A DNA stretch of 64,000 nt from Streptomyces pseudovenezuelae (GTDB lineage Bacteria; Actinomycetota; Actinomycetes; Streptomycetales; Streptomycetaceae). Where the stretch lies: assembly GCF_001513955.1 (NCBI RefSeq), contig NZ_KQ948150.1:310001-374000 (forward strand), given 5' to 3'. The stretch's first letter is position 1; each line of letters starts with the position of its first letter. Below the pieces are notes generated by a model. It saw only the letters and a list, made by a program, of their open reading frames with translations. It ran no database searches and was not told where the DNA came from. Both the position numbers and the translations under genes were made by a program. This document shows, piece after piece, positions 51,745-60,499 of this stretch.

Positions 51745-52679
51745 CGCGAGGCCACCTCTCCGGCGCGTCGGGCGGCCATGCGTTCCGCTGTGCGCAGCGC
51801 GGCCGAGGTCATGATGTCGAGGTTTCCCGCGTAGGCCGGGAGGTAGTGGGCGGCGCCCTCGACCTCCAGGAAGACGGAGATCCTGAGGACCTCCTGCGCG
51901 GCGGGGGCGAGGGTGCGCAGCGGGTCGTCGGCGGCCACCTTCTCGTACTGCACCTTCTGCTTGAGGCGGTAGCCGGGGACGTATGCCTGCACCCGGCCGA
52001 CCATCTCCTCCACGGAGGCGGTGACGGCCTCGGTGGCGCAGTCGGAGACCAGGCAGTGCACGGTGTCCCGCATGATCAGCGGGGGATCGGCCGGGTTGAG
52101 GATGATGATCGCCTTGCCGCGGGCGGCGCCGCCGACCTGCTCGATGGCCGAGGAGGTGGTCTCGGTGAACTCGTCGATGTTGGCCCGGGTACCGGGGCCC
52201 GCCGAACGGGAGGCGAGGGAGGCGACGATCTCGCCGTAGTGCACCGGGGTCACGGAGCCGACGGCCGCGACGACCGGGATCGTGGCCTGGCCGCCGCAGG
52301 TGACCATGTTGACGTTCGGCGCGTCGAGGTGGGCGTCGCCGTTGACCGGGGGGACGACGTAGGGGCCGAGGGCGGCCGGGGTGAGGTCCACGAGGGTGCG
52401 GCCCAGCGGGCGCAGGACCGCGTCGTGGTGGCGGTGGGCGCCGGCCGAGGTGGCGTCGAAGACGATGTCGACCTCGGCGAACTCGTCCAGGGAGACGAGC
52501 CCTTCGACGCCCTCGTGCGTGGTGGCGACCTTGAGGCGGCGGGCGCGGGCCAGGCCGTCGGAGGCCGGGTCGATGCCGGCCATCGCGGCGACCTCCAGAC
52601 CCTCCGAGAGCCGCAGGATCTTGATCATGAGGTCGGTGCCGATGTTGCCGGATCCGATGACGGCGACTTTGGTGCTCAC
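51741..52679 (-). CDS. mhpF: Acetaldehyde dehydrogenase (acetylating)
   Basis: A 312-residue enzyme that converts acetaldehyde to acetyl-CoA at the end of the meta-cleavage route. The Rossmann motif is VAVIGSGNIGTDLM (residues 5-18), the catalytic cysteine is in NMVTCGGQATIP (about 130), and the conserved NPADPPLIMRDT and EVEGAAHYLPAYAGNLD follow. The start is GTG 52679 after AAGGA. It lies 31 bases after the hydratase gene and overlaps the broken aldolase gene. Confidence 0.94.
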   Translation of the reverse strand: MSTKVAVIGSGNIGTDLMIKILRLSEGLEVAAMAGIDPASDGLARARRLKVATTHEGVEGLVSLDEFAEVDIVFDATSAGAHRHHDAVLRPLGRTLVDLTPAALGPYVVPPVNGDAHLDAPNVNMVTCGGQATIPVVAAVGSVTPVHYGEIVASLASRSAGPGTRANIDEFTETTSSAIEQVGGAARGKAIIILNPADPPLIMRDTVHCLVSDCATEAVTASVEEMVGRVQAYVPGYRLKQKVQYEKVAADDPLRTLAPAAQEVLRISVFLEVEGAAHYLPAYAGNLDIMTSAALRTAERMAARRAGEVASR

Positions 52680-52727
52680 AGCGCACTTCCTTTGACGGAG
52701 ACCAGGTGGCTCACAGCGCACTTCCTT
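52674..52727. repeat. 19-bp direct repeat spanning a stop and a start codon
   Basis: GCTCACAGCGCACTTCCTT occurs at 52674-52692 and again at 52709-52727 (35-base period). On the coding strand one copy holds the hydratase's last codons and stop, the other the ribosome site and GTG of the dehydrogenase. An older GTGA overlap may have been split by this small duplication. Confidence 0.8.
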
Positions 52728-53547
52728 CCGTCGCGAAGCCGACCCGCACGGAACCCAGCCCGGAGATACGCGCCTCGAACACGTCACCCGGGGAGGCGGG
52801 GGCCATCGGGCCCAGGGCGCCGGTCAGCACCAGATCTCCGGCGCGCAGTGGATCGCCGCGCTCGGCGAGGGCGGAGGCCAGCCAGACGGCGGCGTTGAGG
52901 GGGCCGCCGAGGCAGTCGGTGCCGGTGCCCTCGGAGACGGTCTCGCCGCCCCGCGTCATGGTCATGGTCACGGCTCGCAGATCGACGGCCGTGAGCGGTA
53001 CGGGGGTGGCGCCGAGGGCGTACAGGCCGCAGGAGGCGTTGTCGGCGACGGTGTCGACGAGTGAGATGTCCCAGCCGGCGATCCGGCTGTCCACGATCTC
53101 CAGGGCGGGCAGCGTGAAGTCGACCGCGCGCAGTACGTCGACGACCGTGCACGCGCGGTGCGGCAGATCCCGCCCGAGGACGAGCGCGACCTCGGCCTCG
53201 ACCTTCGGCTGGAGCAGCCGCCCGGCAGCCACCTCGCCGCCGTCCGGTACCGTCATGTCGGCGAACAGGGCACCGAAGTCCGGCTGTTCGAAGCCGAGTT
53301 GGCGCTGCACGGCCCGGGAGGTGAGGCCGATCTTGCGGCCGACGATCCGGCGGCCGGCGTCCAGGCCGCGCCGGACGTTGAGCTGCTGCACGGCGTAGGC
53401 GGTCTCCAGATCGCCGCCGTCGTCGAACAGCTCACGCACCGGGCGGCAGGCGTCTCCGGTGCGGGCCGCCTCGGCCAGCAGGTTGGCTGCCTTGACCACG
53501 GCCGGTGGGCCGGCGTCCGGGTGGACGGTCTCGGGTACGGGCGACAC
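52711..53547 (-). CDS. mhpD: 2-keto-4-pentenoate hydratase
   Basis: A 278-residue FAH-superfamily hydratase that adds water to 2-hydroxypenta-2,4-dienoate. Conserved blocks are RIVGRKIGLTSRAVQRQLGF, the metal-binding EAEVALVLGRDL, LPALEIVDSRIAGW and VLTGALGPMAPASPGD. The start is GTG 53547 after CGGAGG. It heads the leftward operon with the acetaldehyde dehydrogenase and aldolase genes and is divergent from the IclR regulator. Confidence 0.92.
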   Translation of the reverse strand: MSPVPETVHPDAGPPAVVKAANLLAEAARTGDACRPVRELFDDGGDLETAYAVQQLNVRRGLDAGRRIVGRKIGLTSRAVQRQLGFEQPDFGALFADMTVPDGGEVAAGRLLQPKVEAEVALVLGRDLPHRACTVVDVLRAVDFTLPALEIVDSRIAGWDISLVDTVADNASCGLYALGATPVPLTAVDLRAVTMTMTRGGETVSEGTGTDCLGGPLNAAVWLASALAERGDPLRAGDLVLTGALGPMAPASPGDVFEARISGLGSVRVGFATEGSAL

Positions 53548-53620
53548 GGGGTACCTCCGGGGCAGGGGGAGCGGTGGGCTGCTCTCGATATAGACAGGCT
53601 TCGCGCAGAGCGACAAACTT

Positions 53621-53639
53621 TGTTCCATGTCACGGAACA
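53621..53639. promoter_or_regulatory. Candidate IclR operator
   Basis: The inverted repeat TGTTCC-N7-GGAACA sits at the beginning of the IclR gene, overlapping its ATG at 53627. TATAGA (53589-53594) upstream could be the -10. If the operator is non-coding, the in-frame ATG 53654, with GGACGG before it, is the better start. Confidence 0.55.
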
Positions 53640-54376
53640 GGACGGGCGGCAGCATGCTGGACAGGGCCGCCGGCATCCTCGATTGCTTCATTCCGAGTGG
53701 TGAGGCATTCCGTCTGTCGGAACTTTCGGTGCGCAGTGGTCTGCCGAAGCCGACGGTGCACCGGCTCGCCGCCGACCTCGTCCGGCTGGGCTGGCTGGAG
53801 CGCTCGGGCCCGCACTACCGGCTCGGTGCGAAGCTCTTCGAGCTCGGGTCGCTGGTGCCGCACCGCCTCGATCTGCGAGAGGCGGCCCTGCCGTTCCTCC
53901 AGGACCTGTTCGAGGCCACCCGCGAGACCGTCCACCTCGGGGTGCGCGAGGGGCTGGAGATCGTCTACCTCGAACGCATCCACGGCCACGAGGCCCTGCG
54001 ACTGCCCTCCCGCATCGGTGGCAGTCTGCCCCTGAGCTGCACCGGAGTCGGCAAGGCCCTGCTCGCCTTCTCCGGCCCCGAGCTGACCGAGGAGCTTCTC
54101 TCGCAACCGCTGCCGAGTCTCACCCCCCACTCCATCACCGACCCGGCGCGACTGCGCACGGCCCTGGAGAAGACCCAGGTCTCGGGTCTCGCCTACGAGG
54201 AGCAGGAGGCCGCGCTCGGGGTGAGCTGCATCGCGGCCCCGGTCTTCGACGGCGGCACGGCGGTCGCCGCCCTCTCGGTGGCCGTGCCGTGCGGCCGATT
54301 CAGCCCCGCCCAACTCGCCCCGGCGGTACGGACGGCTGCCCTGGGGCTGTCGCGGGTGTTGCGCGGGGGCGGGTGA
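53627..54376 (+). CDS. IclR-family transcriptional regulator
   Basis: A 249-residue protein with an N-terminal winged helix (LDRAAGILDCF, SGLPKPTVHRLAADLV, residues 10-70) and a C-terminal GAF-like effector domain (THLGVREGLEIVYLER-type block, CTGVGKALLAF, GVSCIAAPVFDG). Regulators of this family, such as MhpR and PcaR, control aromatic catabolism; this one is divergent from the hydratase operon and is the probable pathway regulator. The start is ATG 53627 or 53654. Confidence 0.9.
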   Translation: MSRNRTGGSMLDRAAGILDCFIPSGEAFRLSELSVRSGLPKPTVHRLAADLVRLGWLERSGPHYRLGAKLFELGSLVPHRLDLREAALPFLQDLFEATRETVHLGVREGLEIVYLERIHGHEALRLPSRIGGSLPLSCTGVGKALLAFSGPELTEELLSQPLPSLTPHSITDPARLRTALEKTQVSGLAYEEQEAALGVSCIAAPVFDGGTAVAALSVAVPCGRFSPAQLAPAVRTAALGLSRVLRGGG

Positions 54377-54451
54377 CCCGGGGCGCGTGGGCGCTGCACC
54401 GGTGGCGTCGATGTCGGTGTCGGTGGCCGGTGTGGAGGCCATAGGGAGTCC

Positions 54452-55486
54452 TCACGAGGTGCCGGGCTGGACGAGCTTGAACACGAGACGGGCGGCAGCT
54501 CGGCGGGCCGCGTGGCGCAGACGGGCAGGGGGAGCGGGGAGCGGGGTGCCGCCGAGGCGGGGGAAGAGCGCTTCGGCGTTGGTGTGGTTGACGGCGGCCA
54601 GGGTGCCCGGGTCCACGCCGGTGTCGAGGCCGCTCGCGAAGTACTGGCCGGCGGGAGCGGGGGCGAAGGGCCAGTCGCTGCCGAACAGGACGTGTCCGGG
54701 GCGGGCGAACGCGAGCAGGGTGGGCAGGGCGGCGGGGCTGGAGGAGAGGGCGGTGTCGAAGTAGAAGGAGCGGAAGTCGTCCAGCACGTCGAGGGGGCTG
54801 CGGCCGGTGTCGTTCGCGAGGGCGACGGCCATGCGGTGGGAGGCGTAGGGGACGAAGCCGCCGGCGTGGCTCAGGATGAACCGGATGCCGGGACGGGAAC
54901 GGACGACGCCGCTCCGGACCAGCAGGTAGGCGGCCCAAGTGGTGTCGAGGAGGAAGTCGGCGGCGAAGGGCGGGATGCCGTCGACCGGGGGTGCGGGCAG
55001 GTCGGCCGGGTGGACGAAGACGACCGCACCGAGTTCGTCGAGGGTCTGCCAGAGGGCGTCCTGACCGTCGGCGCCGAGGTAGGTGCCGTTGCTGTTGGCG
55101 AGCAGGGTGACTCCGTCGGCGCCCAGTTCGGTCAGGGCCCGCTGGGCCTCCTTCACCGAGGCCGCTGTGTCGGGCATGGGCAGGGTGGCGAACCAGCCGA
55201 AGCGGTCGGGGTGTTGGCCGGCGAGGGCGGCGCAGTGGTCGTTGAGCCGCCGGGCCAGGTCCGCGGCTTCGGCGGGGTCGGTGAGGAAGCCGGTGCCGGG
55301 GGTGGAGACGGAGAGAATGGCCGTGCTGGTGCCCAGCAGGTCCATGGTGTTCAGGGCCGCCTCGGGACTCCAGTCGGGCAGCGCCCGGCCGCCCGCCTCG
55401 ACGATGCCGGCCTTGGCGAGGGCGTCGCGGTACAGGGGCGGTATGACGTGCTGGTGGACGTCGATCCTGCGGGGTGGCGTGGTCAT
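54452..55486 (-). CDS. Amidohydrolase-family (ACMSD-like) decarboxylase or hydrolase
   Basis: A 344-residue TIM-barrel metal enzyme. RIDVHQHVIPP carries the HxH metal pair (residues 10-12), VVFVHPADLP the third histidine, FILSHAGGFVPY the fourth and LFGSDWPFAP the aspartate. The layout is that of 2-amino-3-carboxymuconate-6-semialdehyde decarboxylase and 5-carboxyvanillate or gamma-resorcylate decarboxylases, non-oxidative enzymes that act on aromatic or muconate acids. It fits the surrounding aromatic catabolic genes, but the substrate is open. Confidence 0.87.
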   Translation of the reverse strand: MTTPPRRIDVHQHVIPPLYRDALAKAGIVEAGGRALPDWSPEAALNTMDLLGTSTAILSVSTPGTGFLTDPAEAADLARRLNDHCAALAGQHPDRFGWFATLPMPDTAASVKEAQRALTELGADGVTLLANSNGTYLGADGQDALWQTLDELGAVVFVHPADLPAPPVDGIPPFAADFLLDTTWAAYLLVRSGVVRSRPGIRFILSHAGGFVPYASHRMAVALANDTGRSPLDVLDDFRSFYFDTALSSSPAALPTLLAFARPGHVLFGSDWPFAPAPAGQYFASGLDTGVDPGTLAAVNHTNAEALFPRLGGTPLPAPPARLRHAARRAAARLVFKLVQPGTS

Positions 55487-55514
55487 GGGCGGCCTCGTGT
55501 GCTTTCCGGAGTGA

Positions 55515-55914
55515 TCAGGTCGACGACGACCCGGGCGGGGGGCCTGCGAGTGGGTGGGCGGGGCGGACGAAGGTCACCGGCAACGAGTCGGGGCTTCGGA
55601 ACACGCCCTGCTCTTCCGGTCGGACCGGCGGAAGAATGAGCCCGAGCCCCGAGAGGTCGGGCGCGCCGGTGAGCGCCCTCGCTCCGTAGGCGACCGTTGC
55701 GGTGACCCGCACCAGTGACCTCCAGGCGTCCAGGCGTCCAGGCGTCCTGGCCCTCAACTTCGTTGACCGTCGGCCAGGTCCCGCAGCTGCGCGCGCGGAC
55801 CGCGGCGATCGACGTGCCCGCGTAGCCGCGCCCGCCACCGCTACCGCGACCGCGGCGTCGAGGGTGCGCTGCCCCGACTGCACGCCGTTCGCGTGCGTCC
55901 TGCGGGCTGGTCAC
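55515..55914 (-). pseudogene. Scrambled remnant of a TetR-type regulator
   Basis: Fragments of a TetR N-terminus appear in three frames in order: SPQDARERR from GTG 55914, SGQRTLDAAVAVAVA in the second frame, then GYAGTSIAAVRARS in the third. Together they resemble the start of a TetR protein up to the recognition helix. The rest, down to 55515, has an open frame with no recognisable domain and includes an eight-base tandem repeat. No full gene can be restored. Confidence 0.6.
55721..55744. repeat. Three tandem copies of TCCAGGCG
   Basis: An eight-base unit is repeated three times (and begins a fourth) within the TetR remnant. Such a unit shifts frame when copies change, and it may be part of the decay. 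Confidence 0.8.
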
Positions 55915-55981
55915 TGGGTCGCCCTTCCTGCCGTAGCGGCCTCTTGACCGGCTTCGGCGACCAGATTACCGTATCGTTCGT

Positions 55982-55991
55982 TCCAATTGGA
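55982..55991. promoter_or_regulatory. Palindrome upstream of the hydroxylase gene
   Basis: The ten-base palindrome TCCAATTGGA lies about 55 bases before the hydroxylase start, in a short AT-rich block (ATTACCGTATCG just upstream). It shares TTCC...GGA with the IclR site at 53621-53639, so common control is possible but unproven. Confidence 0.4.
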
Positions 55992-56044
55992 GTGGACGCT
56001 ACAGCAAGAGCCGCAGTGGCGGAGGACGACAGTGAGGTGGTCCG

Positions 56045-57634
56045 GTGAGTGGGATCAGAGCCGGTGACGGCGCGTACGACGTGGCGGTGATCGGGTACGG
56101 GCCGACCGGTGTGACCGCCGCGAATCTGCTCGGTGCGGCGGGCCTGCGGGTGGTCGTCGTGGAGCGCGACGCCGAGGTCTTCTCCCGGGCCCGGGCGATC
56201 TCCACGGACGAGGAGGTCGTACGGATCTGGCAGCGCACCGGCCTGGCCGAGAGGCTGAAGCGGGACATGCTGGCCGAGCGCCCGCTGGACTTCGTCGACG
56301 CGCGCGGCCGCGCCTTCGTCAGCGCCTGCCCCACCCCGCGCGGCCATGGCCATCCGCCGCAGATGTTCCTCTATCAGCCGGCCCTGGAGCAGGTGCTGCG
56401 CGCGGGCACGGACCGCTACCCGAATGTCGAGGTGCTGCTGCGCCACGAGTGCCTGCGTGTCCAACAGGACTTGGACGGCGTTGAGTTGACCCTGGTGGAC
56501 ATCGCCGGCGACTCGCTGCGACGGCTCCGCGCGTCCTAGGTCATCGCGGCCGACGGCGGATCCAGCCTCACCCGCGCCCAGCTCAACGTCGGCTACGAGG
56601 GACGGACGTACGAGGACCGCTGGGTGGTCGTCGACACCGAGATGCTCAAGCCCTGGCCGGACCACGACCGGCTGCGCTTCCGCTGCGACCCGGACCGGCC
56701 CGCGGTGGACTGCCCGACCCCGCTCGGCCACCACCGGTGGGAGTTCCCGATCCTGCCGGGCGACGACGAGGCGTACCTGACCACCGACGAGGCCGTCCAT
56801 CAGATGGTCGGCCGGTACGGCATAGGCCGCGACCAGATCAAGATCCTGCGGGCGACGGTCTACAGCCATCACGTCCGCTTCGCGGCCCGCTTCCGGGTCG
56901 GCCGGGTCTTCCTGGCGGGCGACGCCGCGCACGCCATGCCACCGTGGATCGGACAGGGCATGGCCGCCGGGGTCCGGGACGCGGCCAACCTGTGCTGGAA
57001 GCTGGAGTCCGTACTGCGCGGCGAACTTCCGAAGTCGATCCTCGACAGTTACGAGGCCGAGCGAAAACCCCACGTCAAAGAGGTCACCAGGCGTGCGGTG
57101 TTCGTCGGGCGGCTCATCACCGAGCGGCGCCTCGCGGTCACCCGCGTCCGTGACTGCGTCATGCCGGTCCTGAACCGGATCAGGCCCCTCAGCCAGTGGT
57201 TGCAGGACTCCCACTGGATCCCCGTCGCGCACTACGCCGACGGTCTGCAGGCCCGCCCCCGCACCAAGGCCTCCGGCCGTCAGATCCCCCAGCCCCGGGT
57301 GACCGCACCGGACGGGGCACGGCTGCCGCTGGACGACGCCCTCGGCGGCCGCTGGCTGCTCCTGCACGCCAGGACCACAACACCCCAGCCCGCCTGGGAA
57401 CGCCTCGACGTCCCCTCGCTCACTCTGACGCCCGCCGGTTCCGGCCCGGCGCAGGGAACGCTCGTCGACAGCGACGGCGTCCTGCTGCGCTGGCTCGCCG
57501 AGCACCGGGCGGCCACCGTCGTCCTGCGCCCCGACGGCTACGTCTACGCCGCCGCCCCCACTGGTTCCGCCCTCCCGCCGCCGCCCGGAGGATTCGCCCC
57601 GGCCGCGCGCAAAGCCCCCTCGACGACCCCGTGA
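56045..57634 (+). pseudogene. mhpA: 3-(3-hydroxyphenyl)propionate-type FAD hydroxylase with an in-frame amber codon
   Basis: From GTG 56045 (GAGGTGG upstream) a class A flavoprotein hydroxylase of about 528 residues is encoded: VIGYGPTGVTAANLL (FAD site), then after the break IAADGGSSLTRAQLNVGYEGR (DG motif), CPTPLGHHRWEFP, FLAGDAAHAMPPWIGQGM (GD motif). The frame is continuous except for TAG at 56537-56539, where homologues have tyrosine before VIAADGG (TAC to TAG would do it). The protein would end at residue 164, before the substrate domain. Nonsense mutation or base-calling error. Confidence 0.9.
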
Positions 57635-57642
57635 GGACCACC

Positions 57643-58181
57643 ATGACCACCCATGCCGAACTGCCGTCGATGCAGACGGACCCGACCGCGTCGACCGCAT
57701 GGTCCTGATGGGCCCCGGCGGCATCGGCACCACCCGGGCGCTGCCCACGCCGGGTCTCACCTGCCTGCTCGACTACTACAAGGGCGACGGGCCGTCGCGG
57801 GCGAAGCTGGAGAAGTTCATCCGGCAGTACCTCGTCTTCAACGCCGCCGACGTACCGGACAGCGTCATCGACGCGCGCTACAAGGACAGCATCGGCCCGG
57901 AGGTCGTCGCGGCCCCGCCTCTGCGGCGCCCGAAGTCGCTGGGCGCCCTGTGGAGGACGGACTTCACCCGCGACTCGCGACTGTCACGGCTGGGCGTGCC
58001 GACCCTGGTGCTGTGGGGTGCCGCGGACCAGGTCAACCGGCCCTCCGGAGGCCGGATGCTGGCCGAGCGCATGCCCCACTGCGACCTGTACGAGGTGGCC
58101 AACACCGGCCACTGGGTGCAGTTCGAACGCGCCGAGCTGTTCAACCGCCTCTGCGCCGACTTCCTGGCCGGCCGCCGATGA
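57643..58181 (+). pseudogene. mhpC: Ring-cleavage-product hydrolase, N-terminal half deleted
   Basis: ATG 57643 after GAGGACC opens a short frame, MTTHAELPSM, that stops after 21 codons. In another frame, from about 57672, the sequence matches the C-terminal half of MhpC/BphD hydrolases: RMVLMGPGGIG, a lid region, VLWGAADQVNRPSGG with the catalytic aspartate, and NTGHWVQFERAELFN with the catalytic histidine. The oxyanion region and the nucleophile serine are missing, a loss of roughly 130 codons. The stop overlaps the dioxygenase ATG (ATGA). Confidence 0.85.
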
Positions 58182-59179
58182 CCACCAATATCTTCGGCGC
58201 GGTCCACCTGGGCTACGTCGTCATCGAGACCGACCGCTTCACCGACTGGCGCCGCTTCGGTGCGGACGCCATCGGCATGCACCACGACTCCGTCTCCCGC
58301 GACCTGATGCGGTCCCGCCTCGACGACCAGGAGTGCCGCTTCCTGCTGCGGCGCGGGCCGGCCGAGGACGTCGTCGCGGCCGGCTGGCACATAGACGACC
58401 ACGCCACCTTCGAACACGTCGAAGCGCGCCTACGCGCCCATGGCGTGCCGTCGTCCGTCGGCAGCGTCGAGGAAGCCCAACTGCGGGGAGTGGAGCGCCT
58501 GTTGCGCTTCCCCGGCCCCAAGGGCATCACCCAGGAGATCTACACGGCCCCCGTGCAGGCGACGGAGCCCCTGCACATGCTGGCCTCGGGCTGGGTCACC
58601 GGCGACTCCGGCATCGGGCATCTGGCCATCACCACGGCCAAGCCGGCTCAGTTGCGCGGCTACTTCGCCACCGTCTTCGACGCCCGTCTGACGGACTACA
58701 TCGACGAGACGATCAGCGGTGTCAAGCTGAAGATCCGCTTCCTGCGGGTCAACGAACGCCACCACACCATCGCCGTCGCCGCCGTCCGAGGCCTGCCCCT
58801 CGGCCCCGTCCGCACCCGGGTGCAACACCTCAACATCGAGGCGGCGAGCCTCGACGACGTCGCCCGCAGCTACCAGCGCGTGCACGAGCTGGGTTTCGAG
58901 ATGGCGCTGACCGTGGGCCGGCACACCAACGACAAAGAGTTGTCCTACTACGCCCGCACCCCTTCCGGCTTCGAGTGGGAGGTCGGCTGGAATCCCGTCC
59001 TCGTCGACGAGTCCACCTGGCAGCCCTCCACCCACCAGGGCATCAGCGAGTGGGGCCATACGCCCGTCGGGCAGACCATCCTCGACAAACTCGACCAGTT
59101 CCGCGTCGGCGCGCTCTCCCTGGCCCGGCGGGAGGAGACCGTCCCCGCACTCAGCGGAGCCGGCATCCCGGACGACTGA
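58178..59179 (+). CDS. Extradiol ring-cleavage dioxygenase (VOC type I)
   Basis: A 333-residue two-domain VOC dioxygenase of the BphC/HsaC type. The iron ligands are H148 (GIGHLAIT), H217 (VQHLNIEA) and E268 (FEWEVGW). H195 in NERHHT and Y258 in YYARTPSGF match the catalytic acid-base residues of BphC. It would cleave a catechol next to its hydroxyls. It seems intact even though the hydroxylase and hydrolase genes on either side of it in the pathway are broken. Confidence 0.92.
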   Translation: MTTNIFGAVHLGYVVIETDRFTDWRRFGADAIGMHHDSVSRDLMRSRLDDQECRFLLRRGPAEDVVAAGWHIDDHATFEHVEARLRAHGVPSSVGSVEEAQLRGVERLLRFPGPKGITQEIYTAPVQATEPLHMLASGWVTGDSGIGHLAITTAKPAQLRGYFATVFDARLTDYIDETISGVKLKIRFLRVNERHHTIAVAAVRGLPLGPVRTRVQHLNIEAASLDDVARSYQRVHELGFEMALTVGRHTNDKELSYYARTPSGFEWEVGWNPVLVDESTWQPSTHQGISEWGHTPVGQTILDKLDQFRVGALSLARREETVPALSGAGIPDD

Positions 59180-59185
59180 CCGCAG

Positions 59186-59218
59186 CCGGGCGCACCGGAC
59201 TCCCACCGGCGCGCCCGG
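59186..59218. terminator. Hairpin between convergent genes
   Basis: Two 13-base arms (59186-59198 and 59206-59218, arms CCGGGCGC.../...GCGCCCGG) with a single mismatch and seven-base loop lie six bases after the dioxygenase stop and 48 bases before the PIG-L stop. Confidence 0.75.
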
Positions 59219-59266
59219 ACCTCAGAACTCAGCTTCGTACCGCTGCCCCGGCGGAAGGCATGCCGG

Positions 59267-60100
59267 TCAGCGCAGTCCGGCGAAGAGGTCGGTCTCGGGT
59301 ACCGCCGCGCCGGTGGTGTCCCGGACACGTACGAAGGTCTCCAGGCCCATCAGTTCGCCGAACCGCTCCTTGCCCATCTTGAGGAAGAAGATGTTCTCGC
59401 CCTGACTGGCGTGCGCGGCCAGCGCGTCGAACTTCTGACCGCTGAACGCGGTGGTGTCCACCCAGGTGGTGATCTCCTCGTCGGGGAGGCCGATCTCGGC
59501 CAGCGCGGCGGCCTCGGCAGGATCGGGCTCCGGCATGTCCTCTTGAAACTCGCGCATGACCTCGCCGAACCGCTGCATCATCGAGCGGGGCATCGTGGTC
59601 CAGTACACCTTGGGATCCAGGTCGGTCATCTCCAGCGCCGCCATCGTGATGCGATGGGCCTGGATGTGGTCGGGATGGCCGTAGAAACCATTCTCGTCGT
59701 AGGTGACGACCACATCAGGCCGGTAGTGCCGCATCAGTTCCGCGAGGCGGGCCGCGCCTTCCTCCACGGGGGTGTTCCAGAAGGAGCCGGGGGCGTCGTT
59801 GCTCGGCCAGCCCGCCATCCCGGAGTCGGAGTAGTCCAGCATCTCCAGGTCGCTGATCTTCAGGACCTCACAGCTCGCCTCGAGTTCCTGACGGCGCATC
59901 AAGGCGACCGCCGCCGGATCGTGCCCGGGATCGCCCGGCTTGACGCCTCCTGGCCCGTCACCGCATCCGCCGTCGGTACACGTCACGAGAACCGTACGCA
60001 CGCCTTCGGCCGCGTATCGCGCGAGCACCCCTCCCGTTCCGGTGGCCTCGTCATCGGGGTGGGCGTGCACTGCCATCAGGGTCAAGGGTCGATCAGTCAT
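59267..60100 (-). CDS. PIG-L/LmbE-family zinc deacetylase
   Basis: A 277-residue LmbE-fold protein with the zinc motif VHAHPDDEATGTGG (His and Asp, residues 11-15) and a second zinc histidine in YGHPDHIQAH (about 147). The family includes MshB and the mycothiol conjugate amidase Mca and removes N-acyl groups from amino sugars. Closeness to Mca is suggested by the opening block, but it is not certain. GGAGGA precedes the ATG. Confidence 0.88.
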   Translation of the reverse strand: MTDRPLTLMAVHAHPDDEATGTGGVLARYAAEGVRTVLVTCTDGGCGDGPGGVKPGDPGHDPAAVALMRRQELEASCEVLKISDLEMLDYSDSGMAGWPSNDAPGSFWNTPVEEGAARLAELMRHYRPDVVVTYDENGFYGHPDHIQAHRITMAALEMTDLDPKVYWTTMPRSMMQRFGEVMREFQEDMPEPDPAEAAALAEIGLPDEEITTWVDTTAFSGQKFDALAAHASQGENIFFLKMGKERFGELMGLETFVRVRDTTGAAVPETDLFAGLR

Positions 60101-60499
60101 CAAACAGTCCTCCTGCATAAATATGTCCTGGTCCGAGAGTGCGCGGCATGGCGTGCCACGATCCCGGGGCCGGATCCTGGTGGGGCGGACGACCTGGCGG
60201 CCGCCGTGTTCCCCGCCCGTACGGCGCCGGTCCCTCGGTCGATGCAACCTCACCGGACGGACCGGGTGTTCCCGGTGCTGCCGTTTTGGCCTCGCGGATG
60301 TCGGAGTTTCGCCGTGAACGAGGTGAGGCGTGAGGGACGGCCGGGCCTGCGGTGGCGACACCCGCCGTAGCGAGCATCACCACGGCCGGGCCGCATGCGG
60401 AGCCGACGGACCCGAGAGTGGGGAGCGGCTACCCGCTCAGATCGCCGCGCGGGTCGGTGCGGTGCCGGGCGGCGAGCCACCGGATTCCGGTGGCCACGG
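60101..60499. other. Gene-free stretch upstream of the PIG-L gene
   Basis: About 400 bases with no credible gene. The left end is AT-richer (ATAAATATG at 60117-60125) and on the minus strand reads CATATTTATG just before the ribosome site, a plausible -10 region for the PIG-L gene. The rest shows nothing. Confidence 0.45.
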
